Shown in pieces: positions 27,063 to 36,472 of a stretch of 64,000 nucleotides of DNA (position 1 is its first letter; every line of letters starts with the position of its first letter). This DNA is from an alpha proteobacterium BAL199 (GTDB taxonomy: Bacteria; Pseudomonadota; Alphaproteobacteria; Thalassobaculales; Thalassobaculaceae): assembly GCA_000171835.1 (NCBI GenBank), contig ABHC01000014.1:62001-126000 (forward strand), read 5' to 3'. The translations under genes and the position numbers were made by a program. The notes beneath the pieces are model-generated. The model was not told the origin of the DNA. It searched no databases and worked only from the letters and a program-made list of their open reading frames with translations.

Positions 27063-28220
27063 TCAGGGCAGAGGGCCCTTTGACTCGCAGAATTGCCGCT
27101 TCGCGACCAGGGGTTGACAGAATTCCTTGGCGGCAGCCTCGCTCGGGAAGCCAACAGCGAGCAATCGGATATAGGTTCCACGGCCCTTGCCGCTGTCGAA
27201 CTCGCTGGTCCGCATGGTCATGCCTTTGAGCTGCGGGAACTGGCGCTGCAAGGTCTTCCAGCCGTCGTTTGCATTCTTTGGAGACCGATAGGAGGCGAGG
27301 TGCACGGCCCAGTTGCCGCCGCTGGCGGCAGCGGCCGGTTTGGCGGCGCCTTTGGCGGGCATGGCGCCACCGGTTTCCATTCCGGCAAGTCTTTCGAGGC
27401 GCGTGACCACGGCTTCAAGCCGCGTCACCAGGGTCTTCTCCATCATCGGGTCGCCAGCTCCGGGCATGCCGGGCTCACCCATCATCTTGCCGTTGTCTCC
27501 GACCATCGGCATGGGGTGCGCCGGCGCACCGATCGGAGCGGTTTCAACCGGAGTCGACGGGGCCGGGATCGGTGCCGCCGCACTCGCCCGGTCGTTCGCG
27601 AGGCTGACGGAGACCAATTCCTTGCGGTTCTGACGGTTGGCGAACTGGCGCATGCGCAGGACATAGTTCTGCACGGTGGGCGCGTAGTAGTAGGTGTCGC
27701 GGTAGTCCTTACGCTGACAGTCGATCCGGAATGCATCGAAACGGCCGGCCTTGACCTCGACGGCCTCGTGGCCGGCGACGACGCACCGGTGTTCGTCCTG
27801 CCAACCTGCGGGCGCGTTCTCGGACGACCCGCGCACCGAATAGGCGATGACGTTACCTTCTTGGAGCGGAAACAACTGGTTGGGCGATCCAATGATGGTC
27901 TGGCGCCCGCGGCCAAGCTCCGGGTCGTCGGACCACATCAACGGCGGTGTGACGACCGCGGTGTCCTTGGTCCAGATCAAGCCACTGTCGTTGGTCCACA
28001 CCACCCGGTCCGGTGAAACGGATACCACCTGCTCGCGGGTAACGGTTCCGCCGTCGTCGAATACGAAAGCATCACCCGGGGCGTAAAGCGGGGCAGGGGC
28101 TGGAGCCGGCCCGGTGTGCGCGGCTGACGAGCCACCGCTTTTGATTGCGGACCCGGTCGAGCACCCGACCAGCGCGAAAGCGCCGATCACGGCGGCGATA
28201 AGCGGCCGACGGTGCGCCAT
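27063..28220 (-). CDS. Lipoprotein with C-terminal SPOR domain
   Basis: A 385-residue protein with a type II signal peptide (RRPLIAAVIGAFALVGC, lipobox ALVGC near residue 20), so it is lipid-anchored, probably in the outer membrane. The middle part (residues 45-200) has a beta-rich region with conserved tryptophans and two cysteines. A low-complexity proline, alanine and methionine linker follows (about 210-310). The last 75 residues (NWAVHLASYRSPKNANDGWK onward) form a SPOR domain, which binds denuded peptidoglycan at division sites, suggesting a cell-envelope role. It is the only SPOR gene in the window. Confidence 0.88.
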   Translation of the reverse strand: MAHRRPLIAAVIGAFALVGCSTGSAIKSGGSSAAHTGPAPAPAPLYAPGDAFVFDDGGTVTREQVVSVSPDRVVWTNDSGLIWTKDTAVVTPPLMWSDDPELGRGRQTIIGSPNQLFPLQEGNVIAYSVRGSSENAPAGWQDEHRCVVAGHEAVEVKAGRFDAFRIDCQRKDYRDTYYYAPTVQNYVLRMRQFANRQNRKELVSVSLANDRASAAAPIPAPSTPVETAPIGAPAHPMPMVGDNGKMMGEPGMPGAGDPMMEKTLVTRLEAVVTRLERLAGMETGGAMPAKGAAKPAAAASGGNWAVHLASYRSPKNANDGWKTLQRQFPQLKGMTMRTSEFDSGKGRGTYIRLLAVGFPSEAAAKEFCQPLVAKRQFCESKGPLP

Positions 28221-28419
28221 TGCTTAGCAGTACTCCGAGCCGAGGAAGAGCGAATCGCGTATAAGCATCAATATTTTGCGGATTTCTGTCAAGGCAACCG
28301 CAACATTCTGATTCGTGACCGATCGATTCGCCATATCGATTGACCACGATCCGTCCGAAGGGTCACAGTTTGCCCTGACGCCGCTCTGGCGTAGATCTTT
28401 CCAAGACGAGGAGGCTGTC

Positions 28420-29202
28420 ATGGCCCTGGCGCTCGCGCCCAAAATTCCGTCCGTTCGCGACCGGGTGAGCGATGAGGAATGGCGTACCCGTATCGATCTC
28501 GCCGCCTGCTACCGGCTGGTCGCGCACTACGGGTGGACCGATCTGATCTACACCCACATCTCGGCTCGGGTTCCGGGCGAGGACGGAGCGTTCCTGCTCA
28601 ACCCGTATGGCTTCATGTTCGAGGAAGTGACGGCGTCCTCGCTGGTGAAGATCGATTTCGAAGGCAAGATCCTGATGGAGACGCCGTTCGAGGTGAACGA
28701 GGCAGGCTTCACCATCCACTCAGCCGTGCACATGGAGCGCCATGATGTCGACTGCGTGATCCACACCCATACGGTTTCGGGAATGGCGGTGTCAGCGCAG
28801 GCCGACGGTCTGCTGCCGCTCACGCAGAACTCGATGATGTTCTACGGGGAGCACATGGCCTACCACGAGTATGAGGGGATCGCCCTGGATCTCGACGAGC
28901 GGACCCGGCTGCAGCGCGACCTTGGCGACCGCTACGCGATGATCCTGCGCAATCACGGTCTCTTGACCTGCGGGCGCACCGTCGCCGAGGCGTTCGAGAT
29001 CATGCAGAATCTGGAGCGCGCCTGCGAGGCACAGCTGTCAGCGCAGGCTGGCGGTGTGAAGCTGACCCACCCCTCGGCGAACGTGTGTGCGCACACCGCG
29101 GACCAGTTTTGGAACTACCACAAGAACAAGCCGTTCGGCGAACGGGCCTGGCCGGCGTTGCTGCGGCTGCTGGACCGGCACAATCCGGGCTACGACGCCT
29201 GA
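28420..29202 (+). CDS. Class II aldolase/adducin family protein
   Basis: A 260-residue metal-dependent aldolase-fold protein. The zinc-binding histidines are seen in VIHTHTVSGMAV, and a further histidine in RNHGLLTCGRTVAEAF; YTHISARVPG and LLNPYGFMFEEV are typical of the fuculose-phosphate aldolase-like branch. The substrate is unknown. The start at 28420 has an excellent ribosome binding site (GAGGAGG, 5-base spacing); the upstream open frame to 28315 is rejected. The gene opens a plus-strand pair with the amidohydrolase at 29244. Confidence 0.9.
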   Translation: MALALAPKIPSVRDRVSDEEWRTRIDLAACYRLVAHYGWTDLIYTHISARVPGEDGAFLLNPYGFMFEEVTASSLVKIDFEGKILMETPFEVNEAGFTIHSAVHMERHDVDCVIHTHTVSGMAVSAQADGLLPLTQNSMMFYGEHMAYHEYEGIALDLDERTRLQRDLGDRYAMILRNHGLLTCGRTVAEAFEIMQNLERACEAQLSAQAGGVKLTHPSANVCAHTADQFWNYHKNKPFGERAWPALLRLLDRHNPGYDA

Positions 29203-29243
29203 CGCGTCCAACTGGGCGAACATCCATCGAGGAGATCTGACGC

Positions 29244-30869
29244 ATGTCGCGTGTGCATGCCGACACGGTTTTGACCGGAGGCAAGGTGTTTCTCGGACCC
29301 GGCCTGGGGTTCGCCGAGGCAGTGGCGATCTTTGGTGGTCGGGTTCTTGCGTCGGGAACGGCCGCCGAGATGGCGGAACTGGTCGGCCCCCGAACGTCGC
29401 GGATCGATCTTGCCGGCCGTCTGGCGGTACCGGGGTTGAACGACGCGCATCAGCACATGATGAGCGTCGGCATGGGCACCTTCGAAGTAAACCTGAAGCG
29501 CGACGACATCCGGACCATTGACCACGTGCTGGCGGCGATCCGGGATAAGGTGGCGCAGGTCGGGCCGGGCGACTGGGTGTTCGGCCGCGGTTACGACCAT
29601 TTCAATCTGGATGTGAAGCGCCATCCGCTGCGTGAGGAACTGGACCAGGTCGCTCCCGACAATCCGGTCTATATCAAGCGGACGTGCGGCCATATGGGCG
29701 TGGCGAATTCCAAAGCTCTGGAACTGGCCGGGATCCGCGAAGGTGTCGCACAGCCCTCCGGCGGGCATGTCGAAGCGCAGAACGGCAAGCTGACCGGTCT
29801 GCTGCAGGAAACCGCCCAAAACTTGGTGTACCGAGCGTTTCCGGCGGCGAGCTTCGACGATTTCGTCTCCGGGATCGAGGCGGGCGCCAAGCTGAACCTC
29901 GGCTACGGTATCACAAGTTGCACCGATCCGGCCGTGGGCCTGCGGGAAGGCTTCAAGGACTGGCAGGCGTATCTGGCGGCCCGACGCCAGGGCCGATTAC
30001 CGGTGCGCATGTATCTCATGCCGTTGGCAGGTGCGACCGGTTGGCCGGAGCGGATCGTCGACATGGACCTGATGACCGGCGATGGCGATGAATGGTTGCG
30101 GGTCGGCTCGATGAAGCTGTTCGCCGACGGATCGGCCGGCGGCAAGACTGCGGCGATGTTCCAACCCTACGCCGACGACACCGAGAACCGCGGTATCTTC
30201 ATTTACGGTGACGAGGAATTGCACGGGATGATCGCGGATTACCATGCCCGCGGCTTTCAGATCGCCACCCATGCCATCGGGGACGCGGCGATCGAGCAGG
30301 TCCTGAGCGGCTATGAACGGGCGATGGGCAACACGATCGATACCCAGCGTCGCCACCGGATCGAGCATTGCGGATTCCTGACTCAGGGGCAGTTGGACCG
30401 GATGGCCGCCATCGGCGTGCTGCCGGCGCCGCAGTCGATCTTCCTGTACGAGTTCGGGGATCTGTACGTCGATGCGCTGGGACATGGTCGGCCGGAAGCC
30501 AGCTATCCGATGCGTCGATGGCAGGATGCCGGTCTGTTTCCGTCCGGCAGTTCGGACGGGCCGGTCTCCTCCACCAACCCGTTTCGCGGCCTGTACACCA
30601 TGGTGACCCGCAAGACCAACAAGGGCACCGTGCTGGGGGCCGAGGAGGCATTGAGCCTTGAGGAAGCGCTCGGCGCCTATACTGTGAACTCGGCCTACGG
30701 CTCGTTCGAGGAGGGCATCAAGGGCACGTTGGCCCCCGGAATGCTCGGCGACGTAGCGGTCCTGGACACCGATCTGTTCACGACCGAGCCGGCCGCCTGG
30801 CTGGCGGCTCAGGCCGATCTGACGATCGTCGGCGGCCAGGTGGCTTATGACCGGTTGGGACAGAACTGA
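29244..30869 (+). CDS. YtcJ-like metal-dependent amidohydrolase
   Basis: A 541-residue enzyme of the amidohydrolase superfamily, YtcJ/amidohydrolase-3 type. The metal-binding HxH motif is in GLNDAHQHMMSVG, and later metal and catalytic positions are in FQIATHAIGDAAIEQVL, RIEHCGFL and SGSSDGPVSSTNPF, ending with the usual small beta domain (GMLGDVAVLDTDLF). It hydrolyses C-N bonds of unknown substrates, acting in the cytoplasm since it lacks a signal peptide. The ATG at 29244 follows GAGGAG. It lies 41 bases after the aldolase gene, so the two are likely one transcript ending at the hairpin at 30911. Confidence 0.9.
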   Translation: MSRVHADTVLTGGKVFLGPGLGFAEAVAIFGGRVLASGTAAEMAELVGPRTSRIDLAGRLAVPGLNDAHQHMMSVGMGTFEVNLKRDDIRTIDHVLAAIRDKVAQVGPGDWVFGRGYDHFNLDVKRHPLREELDQVAPDNPVYIKRTCGHMGVANSKALELAGIREGVAQPSGGHVEAQNGKLTGLLQETAQNLVYRAFPAASFDDFVSGIEAGAKLNLGYGITSCTDPAVGLREGFKDWQAYLAARRQGRLPVRMYLMPLAGATGWPERIVDMDLMTGDGDEWLRVGSMKLFADGSAGGKTAAMFQPYADDTENRGIFIYGDEELHGMIADYHARGFQIATHAIGDAAIEQVLSGYERAMGNTIDTQRRHRIEHCGFLTQGQLDRMAAIGVLPAPQSIFLYEFGDLYVDALGHGRPEASYPMRRWQDAGLFPSGSSDGPVSSTNPFRGLYTMVTRKTNKGTVLGAEEALSLEEALGAYTVNSAYGSFEEGIKGTLAPGMLGDVAVLDTDLFTTEPAAWLAAQADLTIVGGQVAYDRLGQN

Positions 30870-30910
30870 CGGCGACGGATCTGTCGCGCATTCTTAGACG
30901 CTGAAACGCG

Positions 30911-30938
30911 AACGGCCGGTCCCAAGGGACCGGCCGTT
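30911..30938. terminator. Bidirectional intrinsic-terminator-like hairpin
   Basis: A perfect 12-bp stem AACGGCCGGTCC / GGACCGGCCGTT with a four-base loop CAAG lies between the convergent amidohydrolase and TRAP binding-protein genes. There is no strong T-run on either side, so strength as an intrinsic terminator is uncertain. Confidence 0.75.
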
Positions 30939-30961
30939 GCTGATTCGAAAGTGCGGACGGC

Positions 30962-32014
30962 TTACTTCAGGTAGCCGTTGTCCTTCCAGATCGCGTAGTC
31001 CTTGCGGAATGCCGACAACGACGCCCAGATCTTCTTGGCGTCCTCATTTTCCTTGATCTCGTCGGCAATGACTTCCTGCCAGGCCGCCTCGAACTTGGCG
31101 AGATTGGCGTCCGACCAGCGGTGGATCGTCACCCCCTTCGACTGGTGGAACTTGATTGCGTCGAACTGGGAAGCTTCGCCCTTCACGAACATGTACAGCG
31201 TCGCCCGGTCGCACGCCGCGGCCAGCAACTCCTTGTGGGGGTCACTGAGCGCCTCATACTTGCCCTGGTTGACGAGCAACTCGTTGATCGTCGACTGCTG
31301 ATGCCAACCGGGGAAGTAGTTGTGCTTGGCGATCTGGTAGAAGCCGTAGCCCTGGTCGGTCACCGGCATCGAGAACTCGGTCGCATCGATCGAGCCCAGT
31401 TCCAGCGCCGGGTAGATGTCGCCGCCGGCCAGAAGCTGGGTCGATACCCCGAACTTCTCCATGACCTTGGCTCCGAGGCCGAAGAACCGCATCTTCAGGC
31501 CCTTCAGGTCATCGAGCGTTTTGATCTCGTTGCGGAACCAGCCTGAGGTCTCCGGCGGCGCGATCCCGCAGATATAGAAGCGGATACTGTCGCGGCCGTA
31601 CATCTCGCGCGCCATGTCCTCGCCGCCGCCGTAGCGCATCCAGGCAAGGTACTCGCCGGCGCGCGGTCCGAACGGTACGGACGCGAAGAACGCGTAGGCG
31701 AAGTTCTTGTTGACGTTGAATCCGGGGGTACCGTAGGCACTGTCGAGAGCGCCGCTGGAAACTGGATCGTAGTACGCATTGCCCGGGACCAGTGCGCCAG
31801 GCTCGAAATGCTTGATCTTGAACTCGCCGCCGCTGGCCTTGTCGACGGTGTCGATCATCATCGTTGGCGTATCGCCGATGATCGGAATGTTGCTCGCGTA
31901 GGCTGCGTGCAGTTTCCAGCGAACTCGCTCAGCCTGCGTGTCGGTGGCAATCGAAGCCAGTCCGACCACGGCAACGGCGCCCGCGAGGGCATAGCGCCAA
32001 CAACGGCGTGACAT
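30962..32014 (-). CDS. TRAP transporter solute-binding protein (DctP family), no permease nearby
   Basis: A 350-residue periplasmic binding protein. The start at 32014 gives MSRRCWRYALAGAVAVVGLA, a signal peptide with probable cleavage after DTQA, and GGGAG-like pairing (GGGAG) 7 bases upstream supports this start over 32035. Family features include LKMRFFGLGAKVMEKFG and the ALELGSIDATEF segment with the arginine-bearing ligand site (MRFFG) that contacts carboxylates. The mature protein resembles those binding 2-oxo acids or similar. The two DctQ/DctM membrane subunits are not present on either side, so it must work with a permease encoded elsewhere or act differently. Confidence 0.9.
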   Translation of the reverse strand: MSRRCWRYALAGAVAVVGLASIATDTQAERVRWKLHAAYASNIPIIGDTPTMMIDTVDKASGGEFKIKHFEPGALVPGNAYYDPVSSGALDSAYGTPGFNVNKNFAYAFFASVPFGPRAGEYLAWMRYGGGEDMAREMYGRDSIRFYICGIAPPETSGWFRNEIKTLDDLKGLKMRFFGLGAKVMEKFGVSTQLLAGGDIYPALELGSIDATEFSMPVTDQGYGFYQIAKHNYFPGWHQQSTINELLVNQGKYEALSDPHKELLAAACDRATLYMFVKGEASQFDAIKFHQSKGVTIHRWSDANLAKFEAAWQEVIADEIKENEDAKKIWASLSAFRKDYAIWKDNGYLK

Positions 32015-32286
32015 CGTCATTCTCCCATTCGGCATTCACGGTAAATTTTTATAAGCATGCATATAGTAAGCATTCTTATTGAATGGATGCCATTGAGTCA
32101 AAAAATGATATAAATAGACAATATATGAATAAATATATTCTAAATTGGAACGTATGGTGGCTTGAATTGCGGATGCGGACCCCCACGCGTTGGCTGATTG
32201 ATGGGTTTGACGAGGTCGATCCGGCCAAGCACACTTCGGCATCGGTCGGGTCCTGACCGCGTCAACAGGTGTCTTGAGGTATACAA
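32015..32286. other. A/T-rich divergent intergenic region
   Basis: About 270 bases between the TRAP binding-protein gene and the amidohydrolase gene. The part from 32038 to 32150 is strikingly A/T-rich for this genome (for example AAATATATTC and a run ATGATATAAATAGACAATAT) and likely holds both promoters and regulator sites. An AAGCAT motif recurs at 32053 and 32070, but no operator could be fixed. Confidence 0.5.
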
Positions 32287-33741
32287 ATGAGCCGGACGAC
32301 GGTGATCCGTAATGCCGATTGGGTGGTGGCTTGGGATTCGACCGCCGGGCCGGACGGCACTGGCGACCACGTCTACCGTCGGGGCGCCGATGTGGCGTTC
32401 CGAGATCATGAGATCGTCCATGTAGGGGCTGGTTATGACGGTCCCGTCGACGAGACGGTGGACGGCTCCGGTCGGCTGGTTCTCCCGGGCTTCGTGGACA
32501 TCCACTCGCATCCCAGCTCCGAGCCCGGCAACAAGGGGCTCAACGAGGAGCTTGGCTCACCCCGTCTCGGGCAGTCGTCGCTGTACGAATACATGCCGGT
32601 GTTCCGCATGTTGCCGGAAGGCGCGGCTCACGCCACGCGCTTCGCGATCTGGGAAATGCTGCGCAGCGGCGTGACGACGTTCTGCGACCTGTCCGGCGCG
32701 CGCGATGGCTGGGTTGACGAAGTTGCCGACACCGGCATCCGCGGCGTTTTGTGCCCGATGTACCGTTCGGCGACCTGGACCACCAAAGACGGTCACTCCG
32801 TCGTTTACGACTGGGATGAGGCGGCCGGGGAACGCGGACTCGAACGTGCGGTCGCGATCATCGACGAAGCCGACCGTCACGGCTCCGGCCGGATGTCCGG
32901 CATGATGGGGCCGTCGCAGATCGACACCTGCACGCCGGCGCTGATCCAGGAGAGCTTCCGGGTCGCCAAGGACCGCGGCATCACCATGCAGATTCACGCC
33001 GCGCAGAGCGTGGTGGAGTTCAACGAGATGACCCGGCGTCACGGTATGACGCCGATCGAATGGCTGGACGACATCGGCGTGCTGGACGCGGGAACGATCG
33101 TCAGCCATGGGATTTTCCTGAACGACCACCCGTGGCTGCACTGGCCGCAAGCCGACGATTTCGGGCGCCTTGTCCGATCCGGTGCAGCGGTCGCCCACTG
33201 CCCGAACGTGTTCTGGCGGCGCGGCATCGCGCTCAATCATGTCGGCCGCTACATGAGCGCCGGCATTCCCCTCGGGCTCGGCACCGACACCTTTCCGCAC
33301 AATTTTCTGCATGAGATGGAGATCGCCATGGTCGCTGGCCGGCTGATGGCCGGCGACTTCACCAACGCCTCGACCTGGCAGATCTTCCACGCCGCGACCG
33401 TTGGTGGCGCACGGGCGATCGGTCGTCACGACATCGGCAAGCTGGAACCGGGTTGCAAGGCCGACATCGTACTGGTCGACGCAGCCCACCCGTACATGCA
33501 GCCGCTGCGCGATCCGATCCGCAGCCTGATCTACTCGGCTGGCGACCGGGCGGTGACCGACGTCTATGTCCACGGCAAGCGGGTAGTGTCGAGCGGTGCG
33601 GTCGAGACGATCGACATCGCCGCCACCGCGGCCAAGCTCAACGAGTTCCAGCAGATCACGATCTCGGGTGTCCGTCAGCGCGATTGGGCTGGACGAGCCA
33701 TCGATGACATGTCGCCGATGGTGTTCCCAGGCGCCGACTGA
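32287..33741 (+). CDS. Amidohydrolase family protein (TrzA/cytosine-deaminase-like)
   Basis: A 484-residue cytoplasmic metal-dependent hydrolase. The HxH metal motif appears in FVDIHSHPSSEPG; a further ligand histidine is in TMQIHAAQSV, another in IVSHGIFLNDH, and the catalytic aspartate in GLGTDTFPHN. The pattern is that of chlorohydrolase/deaminase members (AtzA/TrzA/SsnA branch); the substrate is inferred to be a nitrogen heterocycle or amide. Its direct neighbours are a TRAP binding protein (divergent) and a D-hydantoinase, fitting a nitrogen-compound catabolic locus. It ends just 3 bases before the convergent FkbM gene. Confidence 0.88.
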   Translation: MSRTTVIRNADWVVAWDSTAGPDGTGDHVYRRGADVAFRDHEIVHVGAGYDGPVDETVDGSGRLVLPGFVDIHSHPSSEPGNKGLNEELGSPRLGQSSLYEYMPVFRMLPEGAAHATRFAIWEMLRSGVTTFCDLSGARDGWVDEVADTGIRGVLCPMYRSATWTTKDGHSVVYDWDEAAGERGLERAVAIIDEADRHGSGRMSGMMGPSQIDTCTPALIQESFRVAKDRGITMQIHAAQSVVEFNEMTRRHGMTPIEWLDDIGVLDAGTIVSHGIFLNDHPWLHWPQADDFGRLVRSGAAVAHCPNVFWRRGIALNHVGRYMSAGIPLGLGTDTFPHNFLHEMEIAMVAGRLMAGDFTNASTWQIFHAATVGGARAIGRHDIGKLEPGCKADIVLVDAAHPYMQPLRDPIRSLIYSAGDRAVTDVYVHGKRVVSSGAVETIDIAATAAKLNEFQQITISGVRQRDWAGRAIDDMSPMVFPGAD

Positions 33742-33744
33742 GCG

Positions 33745-34764
33745 TCAGGCAGCCTTGGGTTCGAACACCAGCTTCGGGTTCGGGTCCCGGGGGTCGGGCA
33801 GGATGTCGGCCATGCCGGTGATCGGGCGTAGGCCATCGTCGGTCAGTTGGAACATCGACCAGCGCGCAGGATCGAAGGGCTTCAGCAAATCCTCGGCCTG
33901 TCGGCGGTAGAGCGTTATCAGGTGCGGATGGAACTCGACGACGAAGATGGTCCGTCCGGTCTCGATAATCCGTCGCGCGCCTTCCAGCACACCGATCTCG
34001 TGGCCCTCCACGTCCACCTTCACGAGCTTCGGCAGGAGGTCGGCATCCAGGAACGCATCGTCGAGGGCCATCATCGGTACGAAATCGTCGACGATCGAGC
34101 GCGGCTCGTTGCGGTTGAAGCGTCCCGTCTGCCCCTCAAGCTGTGTGCCCGGATTTGCCTCGATCCGAGGCATCATCGACAACCCGGATCGAGACGATGC
34201 GCCGACGTGCAGTGCCCGGATCAGATCAAACCCATTAATCGTCGCCATCTGCTCGATCAGCGGCATCAGGTCGCGCTGAATCTCCAGTGCGAATACCGAA
34301 GCGCCGGTGGTGGCGGCGAAGGCACTGATGTAGCCGACATTGGCGCCGACATCGACAAACACATCCTCCGGTCCGAGGCGCGCCGTCACGAAGTCGATCA
34401 ACGTCTTCTCGTAGAGCTGGTCGTATCCATCGACCATCTTCTTGAACTGCGTCGACGAGTAGTCGTTGATCGGAAACATGATCTTGCGACCGTTCGGCGC
34501 GGTCATCGACCATGCTTTGGTCTGACCGTAACGGGTAGATCGGTTCTGCAATGCCTGCACCGCCCGACTGATCCGTCGAGCGAGATAGCCGGCCAGGACG
34601 TTCTGCGGCGTCAGGCCGCCAAGGCGAAGCGCCCTTGAGAACTTGCTCAGTTCGTCACGCGAGTATGGCGGCCAGTTTCCAGCCAGCACGGCATTGATGT
34701 CATCGGGGGCCTGCACCGCCTTGCGACGCTCACGGTCTCGCGGTCCGAAGGCAGGCAATGACAT
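33745..34764 (-). CDS. FkbM-family methyltransferase, copy 1 of the array
   Basis: A 339-residue SAM-dependent O-methyltransferase of the FkbM family. The SAM-binding motif is VFVDVGANVGYISAFAATTG, and downstream blocks VKVDVEGHEIGVLEGARRII and VEFHPHLITLY are typical of FkbM. A family-specific inner motif WSMTAPNGRKIMFPINDY precedes the fold and recurs in the other copies. Such enzymes methylate hydroxyls of sugars or polyketides. The start was set by alignment with copies 2-4 (MSLPAFGPRDRERRKAV); other ATG codons lie at 34767, 34785 and 34788. The C-terminus ends DPRDPNPKLVFEPKAA, nearly the same as in the other copies. Confidence 0.88.
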   Translation of the reverse strand: MSLPAFGPRDRERRKAVQAPDDINAVLAGNWPPYSRDELSKFSRALRLGGLTPQNVLAGYLARRISRAVQALQNRSTRYGQTKAWSMTAPNGRKIMFPINDYSSTQFKKMVDGYDQLYEKTLIDFVTARLGPEDVFVDVGANVGYISAFAATTGASVFALEIQRDLMPLIEQMATINGFDLIRALHVGASSRSGLSMMPRIEANPGTQLEGQTGRFNRNEPRSIVDDFVPMMALDDAFLDADLLPKLVKVDVEGHEIGVLEGARRIIETGRTIFVVEFHPHLITLYRRQAEDLLKPFDPARWSMFQLTDDGLRPITGMADILPDPRDPNPKLVFEPKAA

Positions 34765-34950
34765 CATTTTGGGGAGCTTGGACATCATCAGACTATGACA
34801 GGCAGTCATTCGAAACTCTACCTCGATCCCGATGAACTTCCGTCGGCCTGTGGCCGGAATCCGGGTCTGCCGCATGACGCTTTGTCATGCCGAAACGAAG
34901 GTGCAAGACTTTGCGCCGAACACGGTGCAACGCGCGATCTGGAGGTTGGT

Positions 34951-36411
34951 GTGAGCGAGTTTGATGTGATTGTCCGGGGCGGCACGGTGGTGACGGCGTC
35001 GGAGACGATGCGGGCCGATGTCGGGGTCAAGGACGGCCGAATCGTGGCGCTCGCCGAATCGCTCGGCGGCTCGGCGTCCCGAGTGGTCGATGCGACTGGC
35101 CGATACGTGATGCCGGGCGGAATCGACAGCCACTGCCACATCGAGCAGCCGTCTTCGACCGGCGGGAAGAATGCCGAAAGCTGGGAAAGCGGAACCCGCT
35201 CGGCGGCCTGCGGCGGCACGACCACGGTGATCGCGTTCTCCAGCCAGGAGAAGGGCGAGGGGGTCAAGTCCCAGGTCGACGCGTATCACGAGAAGGCCAA
35301 GCAGGCCTGCATCGACTACAGCTTCCACATCATCGTGTCGGACCCCAGTGATGCGGTGGTGCGCGACGAGTTGCCCGGGTTGATCGAATCGGGCCTGCGC
35401 TCGATCAAGCTGTTCATGACCTATCCGAAGAACCGGGTCGACGACCGCGAGATCCTGCGGATCTTCGAGGTGGCGCGCCGGCACGGGGCGCTGGTGTGCG
35501 TGCACGCCGAGAACCACGACGCCATCATGTACATGACCCAGAAGCTGCTGGATGCCGGCCTCGGCCATACCAAGTACCATGCCTGGTGCAAGCCGGCCCT
35601 GGTCGAGCGGGAGGCCACGACCCGGATCATCATGCTGGCCGAGTTGATGGACCAGCCAATCCAGATCTTCCATGTCACCTGCGAGGAAGCAGCTGAGGAG
35701 ATTCGCCGAGCCCAGGCCCGCGGCTTGAAGATCTTCGCCGAGACCTGCCCGCAGTATTTCGTGCTGACCGCCGACGACCTGGACGGCTCGCAGCGCGATG
35801 GAGCCCGGGTGCTGTGCTCGCCGGCGCCCCGGTCGGTCGCCGACCAGCAGGCGTTGTGGAACCACGTGCGCACCGGGACCATCGGCAACGTCACGTCCGA
35901 CCACGCGCCCTACAACATGGACGCGCCGGACGGGAAGTTCTGGTCCGGCGACAACGCGCCGTTCAGCCAGATCGCCAATGGCGTGCCCGGGCTGGAGACC
36001 CGGATGCCGATCTGCTTCCACGAAGGCGTGGTGAAGGGCCGGATCGACCTGCAACAGTTCGTGGCGCTGACCTCGACCAACGCGGCCCGGCTGTTCGGCA
36101 TCTACCCGCAGAAGGGAACGATCGCGATCGGCGCCGATGCCGACATCGTGGTCTGGGATCCGGAGCGCAAGGTTCGGATCACCCAGGACATCCTGCACCA
36201 CGACACCGACTACACCCCGTATGAAGGCATGGACGTGGTCGGTTGGCCGGCGGTCACCCTGTCGCGCGGCCGGGTGGTGTGGAACGAGGGCGAGGTCGAC
36301 TGCCAGGCCGGCTGGGGCCGGTTCCTGGGCCGGGCGCCATACGACTACATCAAGCCGCGCGGTGTGTTCCCGACCCCGTTCAATCCGATCACCGGCACGA
36401 TAGAAAGCTGA
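34951..36411 (+). CDS. hydA: D-hydantoinase / dihydropyrimidinase
   Basis: A 486-residue cyclic-amide hydrolase. It shows the HxH zinc motif in GIDSHCHIEQPSS (H61 and H63), the carboxylated bridging lysine K153 in LRSIKLFMTYPKN, ligand histidines in CVHAENHD and IFHVTCEE, and the catalytic aspartate in VTSDHAPYN, all of the dihydropyrimidinase family. It opens hydantoins or dihydropyrimidines to N-carbamoyl amino acids. The matching D-carbamoylase is encoded at 44170, on the same strand but 7.8 kb away. A GTG start at 34951 has a clear GGAGG ribosome binding site; the open extension to 34795 is rejected. Confidence 0.92.
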   Translation: MSEFDVIVRGGTVVTASETMRADVGVKDGRIVALAESLGGSASRVVDATGRYVMPGGIDSHCHIEQPSSTGGKNAESWESGTRSAACGGTTTVIAFSSQEKGEGVKSQVDAYHEKAKQACIDYSFHIIVSDPSDAVVRDELPGLIESGLRSIKLFMTYPKNRVDDREILRIFEVARRHGALVCVHAENHDAIMYMTQKLLDAGLGHTKYHAWCKPALVEREATTRIIMLAELMDQPIQIFHVTCEEAAEEIRRAQARGLKIFAETCPQYFVLTADDLDGSQRDGARVLCSPAPRSVADQQALWNHVRTGTIGNVTSDHAPYNMDAPDGKFWSGDNAPFSQIANGVPGLETRMPICFHEGVVKGRIDLQQFVALTSTNAARLFGIYPQKGTIAIGADADIVVWDPERKVRITQDILHHDTDYTPYEGMDVVGWPAVTLSRGRVVWNEGEVDCQAGWGRFLGRAPYDYIKPRGVFPTPFNPITGTIES

Positions 36412-36472
36412 TCGGCCCAAAGAGTCGGGGCTCGACAGTGGCCTTCGTGGATCCGGAAGAAGCCAGCCTTGC

